A stretch of 64,000 nt of DNA from Schaalia radingae (GTDB taxonomy: Bacteria > Actinomycetota > Actinomycetes > Actinomycetales > Actinomycetaceae), in the NCBI RefSeq assembly GCF_900106055.1, contig NZ_LT629792.1:1054001-1118000 (forward strand), given 5' to 3'. This document shows, piece by piece, positions 52,683-61,250 of the stretch. Numbering within the stretch: position 1 is the first letter of the stretch; each line of letters begins with the position of its first letter. The translations under genes were made by a program, and so were the position numbers. The notes under the pieces are model-generated. The model was not told where the DNA came from. It did no database searches and saw only the letters and a program-made list of their open reading frames with translations.

Positions 52683-54023
52683 ATGTATGTGCCCGTAATT
52701 CCCACTGTCCGACATGCCGATATGTCCGAGGGTGCAGGACGGTTCTCACCTGTCACGACGAAACTGGTTCAGGACGCGACGCAACTGGGTATTGACACGG
52801 CACTGGAGCCTTTCCAGGAAAAGGAGGCGTACGCCCTGACGATCGGTGAGGACGGCACTCATATTCGGGCCATCACCGAGGTTGGTGTGGTGCGCGCCAG
52901 CCGCACACTGAATCAGCTCAAGAGAGGCGGAGTCGCGCTGAGCGGAACGATTGTGGACTGGCCCGAATTCGAATGGCGCGGCCTCATGATCGACACTGTG
53001 CGCCACTTCTTTTCCCTCGATGTCCTCAAGGAGATCGTCGATTTGATGGCAAGCCTGTCACTGAACGTCCTTCATCTGCACGTGAGTGACGACCAGGGGT
53101 GGCGAGTCGAAATTCCCGCTCTTCCCGAACTGACGGAAAAATCATCACAGAGTGCCGTGAATGGCGAAGGTGGCGGATACCTGACTGTCGAGCAGTACAA
53201 CGATCTGCGACGCTACGCGAGTGCCCGCGGAGTTGACGTGGTGCCTGAGGTTGATATGCCGGGACACACCAACGCCGCACTGCACGCGATGCCGGGTCTG
53301 AATCCCGACGGTCAGGCGCGGGATGTCTACGAAGGTATCGACGTGGGAATGTCGACGCTGAGCACGCAGGCAGCCGACACCGAACGCTTCATGGACGAAG
53401 TGATCGGACAGCTGGCAGCTGACTCGCCGCTCGGTATGCATATCGGCGGCGACGAAAGCCATTCCACACCTCACGACGAGTTCCGCGCCCTGGTCACAAT
53501 GGCGGTGGAACGCGTCCACGCATGCGGCAGGCGGGCGATCATGTGGCAGGAAGCGGGCGCAATGGCACACGAGGGCGACATCGTGCAGCTGTGGGATACC
53601 ACCAACAATCATACTGAGGGCGTGCTGGCGGGCATTGAGCGCGGTGCACGCGTCATCGTGTCGCCTGGACAGAAATCATATCTGGATATGAAAGAGAATG
53701 CCGATGAGCCGTGGGGCCAGGACTGGGCCGGGCCTCTACCGTTCCGGACAGCGCTGGAGTGGAATCCGCGCACCGCGCTCGAAGGGCTGGATCCTCGGGC
53801 GGTGATCGGTGTTGAAGCATGTGTGTGGGCAGAGTACATCCGCACGCGTGAACAGCTCTTTGAGAAGCTCCTGCCGCGTCTGACTGCCATTGCTGAGGTC
53901 GCATGGACCGGCAGTGGTGACGACAAGTGGGAGGAATTCTCCCGGCGCGTCACCTCACTCACGGAACTGTGGGATGCCAAGCGGCTCACCTGGCACCGTT
54001 CAGAAGGCGTCGACTGGAAGTAG
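52683..54023 (+). CDS. Beta-N-acetylhexosaminidase, glycoside hydrolase family 20
   Basis: 446 residues from the ATG at 52683 (GAGGAG ribosome binding site). GH20 motifs: WRGLMIDTVRHFFSLDVLKEIVD, NVLHLHVSDDQGWRVEI, PEVDMPGHTNAA and the catalytic pair Asp257-Glu258 in HIGGDESHS, and WTGSG near the end. It removes terminal N-acetylglucosamine or galactosamine by substrate-assisted catalysis. There is no signal peptide or anchor, so it appears cytoplasmic and may act on imported or recycled cell-wall or host-derived oligosaccharides. 34 nt after the NUDIX gene. Confidence 0.9.
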   Translation: MYVPVIPTVRHADMSEGAGRFSPVTTKLVQDATQLGIDTALEPFQEKEAYALTIGEDGTHIRAITEVGVVRASRTLNQLKRGGVALSGTIVDWPEFEWRGLMIDTVRHFFSLDVLKEIVDLMASLSLNVLHLHVSDDQGWRVEIPALPELTEKSSQSAVNGEGGGYLTVEQYNDLRRYASARGVDVVPEVDMPGHTNAALHAMPGLNPDGQARDVYEGIDVGMSTLSTQAADTERFMDEVIGQLAADSPLGMHIGGDESHSTPHDEFRALVTMAVERVHACGRRAIMWQEAGAMAHEGDIVQLWDTTNNHTEGVLAGIERGARVIVSPGQKSYLDMKENADEPWGQDWAGPLPFRTALEWNPRTALEGLDPRAVIGVEACVWAEYIRTREQLFEKLLPRLTAIAEVAWTGSGDDKWEEFSRRVTSLTELWDAKRLTWHRSEGVDWK

Positions 54024-54029
54024 CCGAAC

Positions 54030-54962
54030 CTAGAACAGGGCAGCGACGAGCGCGTCGAGGCGACGCACGGCCAGAGAATTGGGAATCGCGTCGCGGACAG
54101 CGGACTTGGCGCAAAAAGCGACGCCCCATCCTGCGGCCTGCATCATGGGGATGTCGTTCGCGCCATCACCAATGGCAACGCACCGTGAGGGGGATACTCC
54201 CAGCTGAGCTGCCCATTCAGTGAGCTTACGGACCTTCACGTGCGATGTCACGATCTCTCCGAGGACGTGGCCGGTCAGGTGCCCGTCACGCACTTCCAGT
54301 CGGTTCGCACAGTAAAAATCGATGCTCAGTCGCGTTGCCAATGGGCCGACGACTTCCTCGAACCCGCCGGAGACCACACCAAAGGCACCGCCGGAAACGG
54401 AGTGGACACTTTTGATGAGTTGCTTGGCGCCGGGGGTGACGGTGAGGGAGCGGGTAACGTGGCGGAACACGGTCTCAGGGACGCCGGCAAGTGTGGCGAC
54501 CCGCTCCCGCAAGGACTGCGCAAAATCGATCTCACCGTTCATTGCCCGCGCGGTCACTGCCGCCACTTCCTGACGCGTACCGGCCCACTCGGCAAGTTCT
54601 TCGATCACTTCCTGAGCGATCAGCGTTGAATCCACGTCGGTGACGATCAGCGCTGGCCCGCCTTCTTCACGAACAGAAACAGGGACAACCAGAACATCTC
54701 CCCACCGTGACAACGCGGCGTGCGCACCGTCAAGATCCAGCATGCCCACACCGTCATCACCCTCGCGCACGCAGGCCACCACGCACGCAGGGACGTCCCC
54801 GCCAATCGGGTTCGCCACGAACGGCAATGCTCGCACATGTATTTTTGAACGGCGCACACCGGCAAAATCTGCCAGTGCGCGAACTGCCGGAGCCTCGTAC
54901 GGAAAACTTGCGACGTCATGCGGGGCAATGACGCAAAGTGCTGCGCCAGCCCGTTGGCTCAC
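54030..54962 (-). CDS. serB: Phosphoserine phosphatase
   Basis: 310 residues. HAD-family motifs: nucleophile Asp109 and Asp111 in [19 protein letters not shown] (motif II) and [11 protein letters not shown] near 265 (motif III). The first 100 residues are a degenerate regulatory region in the place where other actinobacterial SerB proteins have ACT domains. It gives L-serine from O-phosphoserine, the last step of the phosphorylated serine pathway. GTG start overlaps the glgC stop (GTGA). The 6-bp gap to the convergent GH20 gene has no terminator. Confidence 0.9.
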   Translation of the reverse strand: MSQRAGAALCVIAPHDVASFPYEAPAVRALADFAGVRRSKIHVRALPFVANPIGGDVPACVVACVREGDDGVGMLDLDGAHAALSRWGDVLVVPVSVREEGGPALIVTDVDSTLIAQEVIEELAEWAGTRQEVAAVTARAMNGEIDFAQSLRERVATLAGVPETVFRHVTRSLTVTPGAKQLIKSVHSVSGGAFGVVSGGFEEVVGPLATRLSIDFYCANRLEVRDGHLTGHVLGEIVTSHVKVRKLTEWAAQLGVSPSRCVAIGDGANDIPMMQAAGWGVAFCAKSAVRDAIPNSLAVRRLDALVAALF

Positions 54963-56197
54963 TTAGTCACCACCATGCCCTTGGGGACGACGGTGATGCC
55001 GGACTCGGTGACGGTGAAACCGCGAGCGCGATCATGTTCCAGGTCCACACCGACCGTCGCTCCTTCTTCCACGACGACGTCCTTATCCAGGATCGTCTTG
55101 GAGACGATGGAGTGGCGACCCACGCGGGTGTTGCCCATGACGACCGAGTCAGTGACCTGAGCCCACGAGTGCACGTACACGCCAGGCGAAATGATCGAAT
55201 GGTAAACCTCGCCGCCCGAGACAATCGAGCCGGGGGAGACAAACGAGTCGACGGCGTGCCCCATACGCGAATGCTCATCGCCGTAGACGAACTTTGCCGG
55301 CGGCAAGGAGCCATCGATGAGGGTCATCGTCGGCCAGTCGCGGTTATAGAGGTTAAAGATCGGGTGGACGCTGATCAGGTCCATATTCGCGTCGTAGTAC
55401 GCGTCCAGTGTGCCGACATCGCGCCAGTAGTCGCGGTCCCTCTCTGTGGACCCGGGCACGATGTTGTCCTTGAAATCGTAGACACCGCACTGCTGACGTT
55501 CGACGAACCACGGGATGATATTGCCACCCATGTCGTGATTTGAATCCTCGTTTTCCGCGTCTGCACGAAGTGCGGCGACGAGGGCGTCCGTATCGAACAC
55601 GTAGTTACCCATAGATGCGAGCACTTTGGTCGGATCATCCGGCAGACCCTCAGCGTTTTGCGGCTTCTCGAGGAAGTTCTTCACCACGCCACCTTCGGCG
55701 TCGATGACGCCCAGAGCGGGGGCGAGTTCAACCGGTTGGCGGATGCCTGCCACAGTTGCCGGAAGACCGGACTCAATGTGGTGCTCCACCATCTGAGAAA
55801 AGTCCATGCGGTAGATGTTGTCGGCACCAATGATCACCATGTAGTCAGGGTGCTCGTCCTCAATGACGTTCAGGGACTGGTAGATCGCGTCGGCACTGCC
55901 CAGGTACCAGTGCGGTCCCCGTCGTTGCTGCGCCGGTACGGGAGCAATGAAGTTACCCAGCAACGGTGACATATACCACGTCTTTGTAACATGTCGGTCC
56001 AGCGAATGCGACTTGTATTGGGTGAGCACGACGACACGCATGTAGCCGGAGTTGACGATATTGGACAGCGCGAAGTCAATCAGTCGGTAGTTTCCACCAA
56101 AAGGTACTGCAGGCTTGGCTCGATCCATGGTCAAGGGCATGAGACGCTTGCCTTCGCCACCCGCAAGAACGATTGCTAGGACATGTTTTTTTGCCAT
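54959..56197 (-). CDS. glgC: Glucose-1-phosphate adenylyltransferase
   Basis: 412 residues. Nucleotidyltransferase N-terminus [45 protein letters not shown], and a C-terminal left-handed beta-helix. It makes ADP-glucose, the donor for glycogen and maltose-1-phosphate. A TACCCT box 6 nt before the ATG with no ribosome binding site indicates leaderless transcription. Divergent from glgA/glgM with 88 bp between, an order common in Actinobacteria. serB follows as a coupled gene. Confidence 0.95.
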   Translation of the reverse strand: MAKKHVLAIVLAGGEGKRLMPLTMDRAKPAVPFGGNYRLIDFALSNIVNSGYMRVVVLTQYKSHSLDRHVTKTWYMSPLLGNFIAPVPAQQRRGPHWYLGSADAIYQSLNVIEDEHPDYMVIIGADNIYRMDFSQMVEHHIESGLPATVAGIRQPVELAPALGVIDAEGGVVKNFLEKPQNAEGLPDDPTKVLASMGNYVFDTDALVAALRADAENEDSNHDMGGNIIPWFVERQQCGVYDFKDNIVPGSTERDRDYWRDVGTLDAYYDANMDLISVHPIFNLYNRDWPTMTLIDGSLPPAKFVYGDEHSRMGHAVDSFVSPGSIVSGGEVYHSIISPGVYVHSWAQVTDSVVMGNTRVGRHSIVSKTILDKDVVVEEGATVGVDLEHDRARGFTVTESGITVVPKGMVVTK

Positions 56198-56203
56198 GTC
56201 TCA

Positions 56204-56209
56204 AGGGTA
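56204..56209 (-). promoter_or_regulatory. Candidate -10 box for leaderless glgC
   Basis: On the minus strand TACCCT is followed by TGAGAC (6 nt) and ATG. It lies in the 88-bp region shared with the divergent glgA, whose own start by contrast has a strong AGGAGG ribosome binding site. Confidence 0.5.
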
Positions 56210-56285
56210 GGCAATAATCAGCGTGAATGTGCGCAAACGACACGAGATGCGCTGCTGTTCGATAAGCTCTCAGTAGGAGGCAGCC

Positions 56286-57512
56286 ATGCGTATAGATTTA
56301 TTGACACGTGAATATCCGCCGCACGTCTACGGCGGTGCGGGTGTTCACGTGACTGAACTGGCTCGCGTATTGCGAAGCCTAGGTCCTGACATTCGGGTTC
56401 ACGCATTCGATGGTCCCAGGAAGCCGGGGGACGAGGGTGCCCTCGACGGTGTGCGAGGATACGACGAACTTGCCGAACTGGACGGCGCAAATGCAGCGTT
56501 GCGCACACTCGGGGTGGATCTGCAGATGGCGGCCCACACCGACGGAACTGACCTGGTGCATTCGCACACGTGGTACGCCAACTTTGCCGGATATGTGTCG
56601 AAGCTGCTGTACGACGTCCCTCACGTTGTTTCCGCACACTCGCTCGAACCGTTGCGTCCGTGGAAGGCCGAGCAGCTGGGCGGTGGCTACCGTCTGTCCA
56701 GCTTCGCTGAGCGCATCGCCTACGAGAACGCTGACGCGATCATTGCGGTGTCCAACGGGATGAAAGATGACATCCTGCGCTCGTATCCCAGTGTCGAAGA
56801 GGACAGGGTTCACGTCATCTTTAACGGTATCGATCTGAATGAGTGGCGCAAACCCTCCACCGAGGATGAAAAAGCCAACCAGGCGCGCGTGCTCAAGGAA
56901 TTCGGTATTGATCCTGACCGGCCTACAGTGGTTTTCGTTGGGCGGATCACCCGTCAGAAAGGTCTGCCGTACTTCCTGCGCGCAGCTCGCCAGCTTCCAC
57001 GAGATGCTCAAATCGTGCTGTGTGCAGGAGCGCCGGACACCAAGGAAATCGCCGCTGAGGTCGACACGTTGGTCAAGGAACTGGCGGCCGACAGAGACGG
57101 GGTCGTGCTCATCTCCCAGATGCTGCCGCGAGCCGATCTGTGTGCAATCCTGGACGTGGCGACCGTCTTCATCACTCCGTCTGTGTACGAGCCGCTGGGC
57201 ATCGTGAACCTGGAGGCTATGGCGATGGAGTTGCCGGTGGTGGGCACACGCACCGGCGGAATTCCCGACGTTATTGTCGAGGGAGAAACCGGCTACCTTA
57301 TTCCCATCGAGCAGAAGACTGACGGAACCGGAACCCCCATTGATCCAGAAGCGTTCGAATCTGCGATGGCTGAACGCATCGATGCCGTGCTGGCTGATCC
57401 AGGGCAGGCGCGTCAGATGGGCAAAGCCGGCCTGGAGCGGGCGCGCACTGAATTTTCGTGGGACACAGTCGGCCAGCAGACACTCGACCTTTATCGCGCG
57501 CTGGTGGGCTGA
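56286..57512 (+). CDS. glgA: Corynebacterium-type glycogen synthase / alpha-maltose-1-phosphate synthase (GlgA/GlgM)
   Basis: 408 residues, GT4 fold. N-terminal LLTREYPPHVYGGAGVHVTELARVL is typical of the actinobacterial GlgA-like family (Rv1212c), while the C-terminal donor domain has FVGRITRQKGLPYFLRA and the E-x7-E segment EPLGIVNLEAM. Classical bacterial GlgA enzymes belong to GT5 and have a different N-terminus. In mycobacteria this enzyme makes maltose 1-phosphate from ADP-glucose and glucose 1-phosphate for the GlgE route. No GlgE is visible in this window, so either product is possible. Start supported by AGGAGG. Divergent from glgC. Confidence 0.9.
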   Translation: MRIDLLTREYPPHVYGGAGVHVTELARVLRSLGPDIRVHAFDGPRKPGDEGALDGVRGYDELAELDGANAALRTLGVDLQMAAHTDGTDLVHSHTWYANFAGYVSKLLYDVPHVVSAHSLEPLRPWKAEQLGGGYRLSSFAERIAYENADAIIAVSNGMKDDILRSYPSVEEDRVHVIFNGIDLNEWRKPSTEDEKANQARVLKEFGIDPDRPTVVFVGRITRQKGLPYFLRAARQLPRDAQIVLCAGAPDTKEIAAEVDTLVKELAADRDGVVLISQMLPRADLCAILDVATVFITPSVYEPLGIVNLEAMAMELPVVGTRTGGIPDVIVEGETGYLIPIEQKTDGTGTPIDPEAFESAMAERIDAVLADPGQARQMGKAGLERARTEFSWDTVGQQTLDLYRALVG

Positions 57513-57529
57513 TGAGGCAAGGTTCTGGC

Positions 57530-57535
57530 TACACT
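57530..57535 (+). promoter_or_regulatory. Candidate -10 box for leaderless ABC ATPase gene
   Basis: TACACT is followed by GAAGAC (6 nt) and the ATG at 57542. It supports 57542 as the start instead of the ATG that overlaps the glgA stop at 57512. Confidence 0.45.
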
Positions 57536-57541
57536 GAAGAC

Positions 57542-58357
57542 ATGGAGAACGTTGTTGATCTACACGACGTCACGCTTGAGCGCGGCGGATCCCACCTTGT
57601 TGATTCCCTGACGCTGTCGACGCATCGCGGTGAACACTGGGTCATTGTTGGCCCGAACGGTGCAGGCAAAACCAGCTTGATCCGACTGATTAGTGGGCGC
57701 GAGCGCGCAACCAGCGGTTCCGTGACCATTCTGGGCACGCCGATCGAAGAAGCCGACCCCGGGGAATTGTCCGCGCGCATCGGCTTTGCTTCACAGTCAC
57801 TGACGGCACGAATTTCAGTGTCCATGCCGGTGCGCATGGCGGTGATGACCGCAGCATGGGGCAGGTCGATTACCTACGGCGAACAGTACGACACTGAGGA
57901 CGAGGGGCGCGCAGATAACCTGCTGCACCTGTTCGGCGTCTCGCACCTGGCGGAGCGCCGTTTCGGAACGCTGTCAGAAGGGGAGCGCCAACGCGTCGCA
58001 CTGGCTCGCGCACTCATGGCGGACCCGGAAATTCTGATACTTGACGAACCGAGTGCCGGACTTGATCTGGGGGCGCGTGAACTGCTGGTGGAGGCGCTGA
58101 CGGAGCTGAGCGGGGATACGCGTTCACCACAACTGCTGCTGGTTACCCACCAGATTGAAGAAATTGCACCCGGCTTCACGCACGGCGTGGTGATGTCACA
58201 GGGCCACCTCGTTGCGAGCGGGCCAATTGAACAGACTTTGACCAGTGAGACCCTGTCGACGGCATTCGATCTGCCGCTGGAGGTCGGTCACGGTGACGGG
58301 CGCTGGTGGGCGCGTATGAACAGGGACCGGAAGCCCGACAGTTCCCGTCGACACTGA
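57542..58357 (+). CDS. ABC transporter ATP-binding protein
   Basis: 271 residues, a single nucleotide-binding domain: Walker A GPNGAGKTS near 39-47, signature LSEGERQRVALARAL, Walker B ILILDEPSAGLDL and switch His in LLLVTHQIEEI. No permease or binding protein is encoded nearby, so the partner is unknown; resemblance to stand-alone ModF/YlmA-type ATPases is likely from its sequence (PGELSARIGFASQSL). First of a run with NfeD, SPFH, glnA and glnE. The alternative start at 57512 would overlap glgA by one base. Confidence 0.85.
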   Translation: MENVVDLHDVTLERGGSHLVDSLTLSTHRGEHWVIVGPNGAGKTSLIRLISGRERATSGSVTILGTPIEEADPGELSARIGFASQSLTARISVSMPVRMAVMTAAWGRSITYGEQYDTEDEGRADNLLHLFGVSHLAERRFGTLSEGERQRVALARALMADPEILILDEPSAGLDLGARELLVEALTELSGDTRSPQLLLVTHQIEEIAPGFTHGVVMSQGHLVASGPIEQTLTSETLSTAFDLPLEVGHGDGRWWARMNRDRKPDSSRRH

Positions 58358-58370
58358 AACGGAGGAAACA

Positions 58371-58811
58371 GTGGTCTTTTATTGGTGGCTTCTCATCGCA
58401 CTAGGCTTGGGCATCGTCGAGATGCTGTCACTCGACCTCTTCTTCCTCATGCTGGCTATTTCGGCACTTGCAGGCGGAATTGCCAGCGCTGCCGGAGGGG
58501 AAACAGGCGTGCAGGTGGCCGTGTTTGCGGTCGCCAGCCTGCTTCTTCTCCTTCTCGTTCGTCCATGGGCTAAGGCGCATCTGACACGCACGAACCCGAA
58601 TATTCGAACCAATGCACAAGGGCTGATTGGAACAGACGCCCTCACGCTTACTCGAGTCAACAGAATCGACGGGCGTGCCAAAGTTGCCGGCGATACGTGG
58701 AGCGCGCGCTCGGCGGATGGGCGGGAAATCCCCGCCGGCGTCCACGCGCACGTTGTCCGCATCGATGGGGCAACAGCCATTATTGAACGTAACGAACCCC
58801 CTATGCAGTGA
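58371..58811 (+). CDS. NfeD-like membrane protein
   Basis: 146 residues. Two or three membrane segments (WWLLIALGLGIVEMLSLDLFFLMLA, then VQVAVFAVASLLLLLLV) precede an OB-fold C-terminal part (LIGTDALTLTRVNRIDGRAKVAGDTWSARS). NfeD proteins work with SPFH/stomatin-like proteins in membrane microdomains; the next gene is such a protein. GTG start with GGAGG. Matches the Rv1487-Rv1488 pair of M. tuberculosis. Confidence 0.85.
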   Translation: MVFYWWLLIALGLGIVEMLSLDLFFLMLAISALAGGIASAAGGETGVQVAVFAVASLLLLLLVRPWAKAHLTRTNPNIRTNAQGLIGTDALTLTRVNRIDGRAKVAGDTWSARSADGREIPAGVHAHVVRIDGATAIIERNEPPMQ

Positions 58812-58823
58812 GAGGCTGTCACA

Positions 58824-59915
58824 ATGTTTAACTCATTCGGGCAGACAATCGGAATGGCGCTGATCTTCCTCATCGTGCTGTTCGTTGTCGTCACCGTAGC
58901 CAAGTCAATCCAGGTGGTCCCGCAGTCGCGGGCCCTGGTGGTGGAACGTCTCGGCAAGTTCCAGTCGGTGCTCTACGCCGGACTTCACGTCCTGGTACCT
59001 TTCCTTGATCGCATCGCAAGCAAGGTTGACCTGCGTGAACAGGTCCAGTCGTTCCCACCCCAACCTGTCATTACCGCTGACAACGTTGTGGTCTCCATCG
59101 ATTCGGTCATTTACTACCAGGTCAACGATCCGCGTAGCGCGACCTACGAAATCGCGAACTACATTCAGGCTATCGAGCAGCTCACCGTCACGACGCTGCG
59201 TAACGTGATCGGCTCAATGGACCTCGAGCAAACACTGACCAGCCGCGACCAGATCAACTCTCAGCTGCGCGGCGTCCTGGACGAGGCAACCGGCCGCTGG
59301 GGTATTCGCGTGAATCGAGTCGAGCTCAAGGCCATCGATCCGCCGCCGTCCATTCAGAACGCGATGGAGCAGCAGCTGCGCGCTGAGCGCGACAAGCGTG
59401 CCGCCATTTTGACTGCTGAAGGTGTGCGCCAGTCTCAGATCCTCAAGTCTGAAGGTGACAAGCAGTCCCAGATTCTGCGCGCTGAAGGTGCCGCACAGGC
59501 CGCAGTGACGAAAGCTCGCGGTGAATCCGAGGCCATCCAGACCGTGTTCAACGCCATTCACGCCGGCAAGCCGACCCCGGATCTTCTGTCCTACCAGTAC
59601 CTGCAGATGCTGCCGCGTATCGCTGAAGGTGAAGCATCGAAGGTCTGGGTTGTGCCAACTGAGCTGACAGCCGCCCTCGACGCTGTGGCGAAAGGCTTTT
59701 CAGGTGGGGGAACGGATGGAGAATCCGGGCCGGCTAAGCCGACCATGCCGCCCAACCCTGTGAGGCACTCAAGCCAGGCACCGATTGTAGACACCCGTCC
59801 CAAAGGGCCGAGCGTCCTCGATGAGCCAACGCAGGCCCGCCCCTCCGAAAAGCTCAAAGACCTGATTGAGCCGATCGAAGATGTGGAGCTGCCTCCAGAG
59901 GAGAATGAGAAATAG
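58824..59915 (+). CDS. SPFH/Band 7 family membrane protein (stomatin/QmcA-like)
   Basis: 363 residues with an N-terminal membrane anchor (TIGMALIFLIVLFVVVTVAKS), a Band 7 domain (VPQSRALVVERLGKFQSVLYAGLH; GITYYQVNDP-like VIYYQVNDPRSATYEI), an Ala/Glu-rich coiled-coil (ERDKRAAILTAEGVRQSQILKSEGDKQ) and a Pro/charged disordered tail. It forms oligomeric rings in membrane microdomains. Partner is probably NfeD encoded 12 nt upstream. ATG with GAGAGG spaced 8 nt. The glnA start follows directly after its stop. Confidence 0.9.
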   Translation: MFNSFGQTIGMALIFLIVLFVVVTVAKSIQVVPQSRALVVERLGKFQSVLYAGLHVLVPFLDRIASKVDLREQVQSFPPQPVITADNVVVSIDSVIYYQVNDPRSATYEIANYIQAIEQLTVTTLRNVIGSMDLEQTLTSRDQINSQLRGVLDEATGRWGIRVNRVELKAIDPPPSIQNAMEQQLRAERDKRAAILTAEGVRQSQILKSEGDKQSQILRAEGAAQAAVTKARGESEAIQTVFNAIHAGKPTPDLLSYQYLQMLPRIAEGEASKVWVVPTELTAALDAVAKGFSGGGTDGESGPAKPTMPPNPVRHSSQAPIVDTRPKGPSVLDEPTQARPSEKLKDLIEPIEDVELPPEENEK

Positions 59916-61250
59916 ATGGATCAGTTGTCCGACTCGGTGATGCGTGAAGTTGCCGATCAGGAAATTCGCTTTATCCGCCTGTGGTTCACGGATGTGGCCG
60001 GCGTACTCAAATCGCTGGCCATTGATCCAGGTGAATTGGAGGATGCGCTCAGCGAAGGTATCGGCTTTGACGGTTCCTCGATCGAGGGGCTGACACGCGT
60101 CCACGAGTCGGACATGCTCCTGAAACCAGATCCCAGCACCTTCCAGGTTTTACCGTGGGGTAGTGAGGACGACAAAGTTGCACGCATGTTTTGCGATGTG
60201 CTCACCCCCGACGGTGAGCAGGCTCGATCCGATCCGCGAGGAACGCTGGAACGTACTGTGCAGCGTGCAACCGACATGGGATTCACCGTGATGGTGCATC
60301 CCGAGATCGAGTTCTACCTGCTGCATAAGCCTGCAACCCCCGATCACCTCGTTCCCATTGACGGTGCCGGCTATTTCGACCATGTCACGCGATCCATTGC
60401 CCACGATTTTCGTCGTCGCCTGGTTCACATGCTCGAAAGCATGGACATCGCCGTCGAACTGTCCCACCACGAGGGCGGCCCTGGGCAAAACGAAGTTGAC
60501 CTGCGGGCAGTCGATGCGGTTCGGGCAGCCGACAACATCATTACCGCCCGCACGCTCATTGAATACGTGGCACTGAGCGAGGACGTCGTCGCCACGTTTA
60601 TGCCTAAGCCGTTTGCCGATTACCCCGGCTCAGGCATGCACACCCACCTGTCACTGTTCGAAGGTGACCACAACGCATTTTACGATCCGGCCGGCACGTA
60701 TCAGCTGTCAGCTACCGGACGCCACTTCATCGCCGGACTGCTGGCGCATGCCCGCGAAATCAGCGCGATCACCAATCAGCACGTCAACTCGTTCAAACGT
60801 TTGTGGGGCGGGGGAGAAGCTCCCTGCTACGTGTGCTGGGGTCACAACAATTCATCGGCACTGGTTCGTGTGCCACTGTATAAGCCGGATAAACGGCGCT
60901 CAGCGCGGATTGAATACCGCGCACTTGATCCGGCGTGCAACCCCTACCTTGCGCTGTCAGTGCTCATCTCCGCAGGCTTGGATGGCATTGACAAGAAGAT
61001 GGAGCTCATGCCTGAAGCTGAGGACAACGTGTGGGACCTGTCCGAACACGAACGTCAGGTTCTTGGCATCGATTCCCTGCCCGCCTCCTTGCACAGCGCC
61101 CTGGAATGTATGAAGAATTCCGATCTTGTCGCTCAGACCCTGGGTGAAGAAGTCTTCGACTACGTGCTGCGCAACAAGTTCAAGGAATGGGCTGAGTACC
61201 GCCACCAGATCACGCCCCAGGAAATCAGACAATTCATTAAGGCCAATTGA
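59916..61250 (+). CDS. glnA: Glutamine synthetase, GSI-alpha type (GlnA2-like)
   Basis: 444 residues. GS motifs: FDGSSIEG near 50, HPEIEFYLL, FMPKPFADYPGSGMHTHLSL (near 229-248) and NPYLALS near the C-terminus. The site where GSI-beta enzymes carry the adenylylated Tyr (NLYDLP) reads DNVWDLS here, with Trp373 in place of the Tyr. The protein is also short (444 versus about 470), so it belongs to the GSI-alpha group that GlnE does not adenylylate. It makes glutamine from glutamate, ATP and ammonia. Overlaps the glnE ATG by one base. A GSI-beta gene probably lies outside the window. Confidence 0.94.
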   Translation: MDQLSDSVMREVADQEIRFIRLWFTDVAGVLKSLAIDPGELEDALSEGIGFDGSSIEGLTRVHESDMLLKPDPSTFQVLPWGSEDDKVARMFCDVLTPDGEQARSDPRGTLERTVQRATDMGFTVMVHPEIEFYLLHKPATPDHLVPIDGAGYFDHVTRSIAHDFRRRLVHMLESMDIAVELSHHEGGPGQNEVDLRAVDAVRAADNIITARTLIEYVALSEDVVATFMPKPFADYPGSGMHTHLSLFEGDHNAFYDPAGTYQLSATGRHFIAGLLAHAREISAITNQHVNSFKRLWGGGEAPCYVCWGHNNSSALVRVPLYKPDKRRSARIEYRALDPACNPYLALSVLISAGLDGIDKKMELMPEAEDNVWDLSEHERQVLGIDSLPASLHSALECMKNSDLVAQTLGEEVFDYVLRNKFKEWAEYRHQITPQEIRQFIKAN

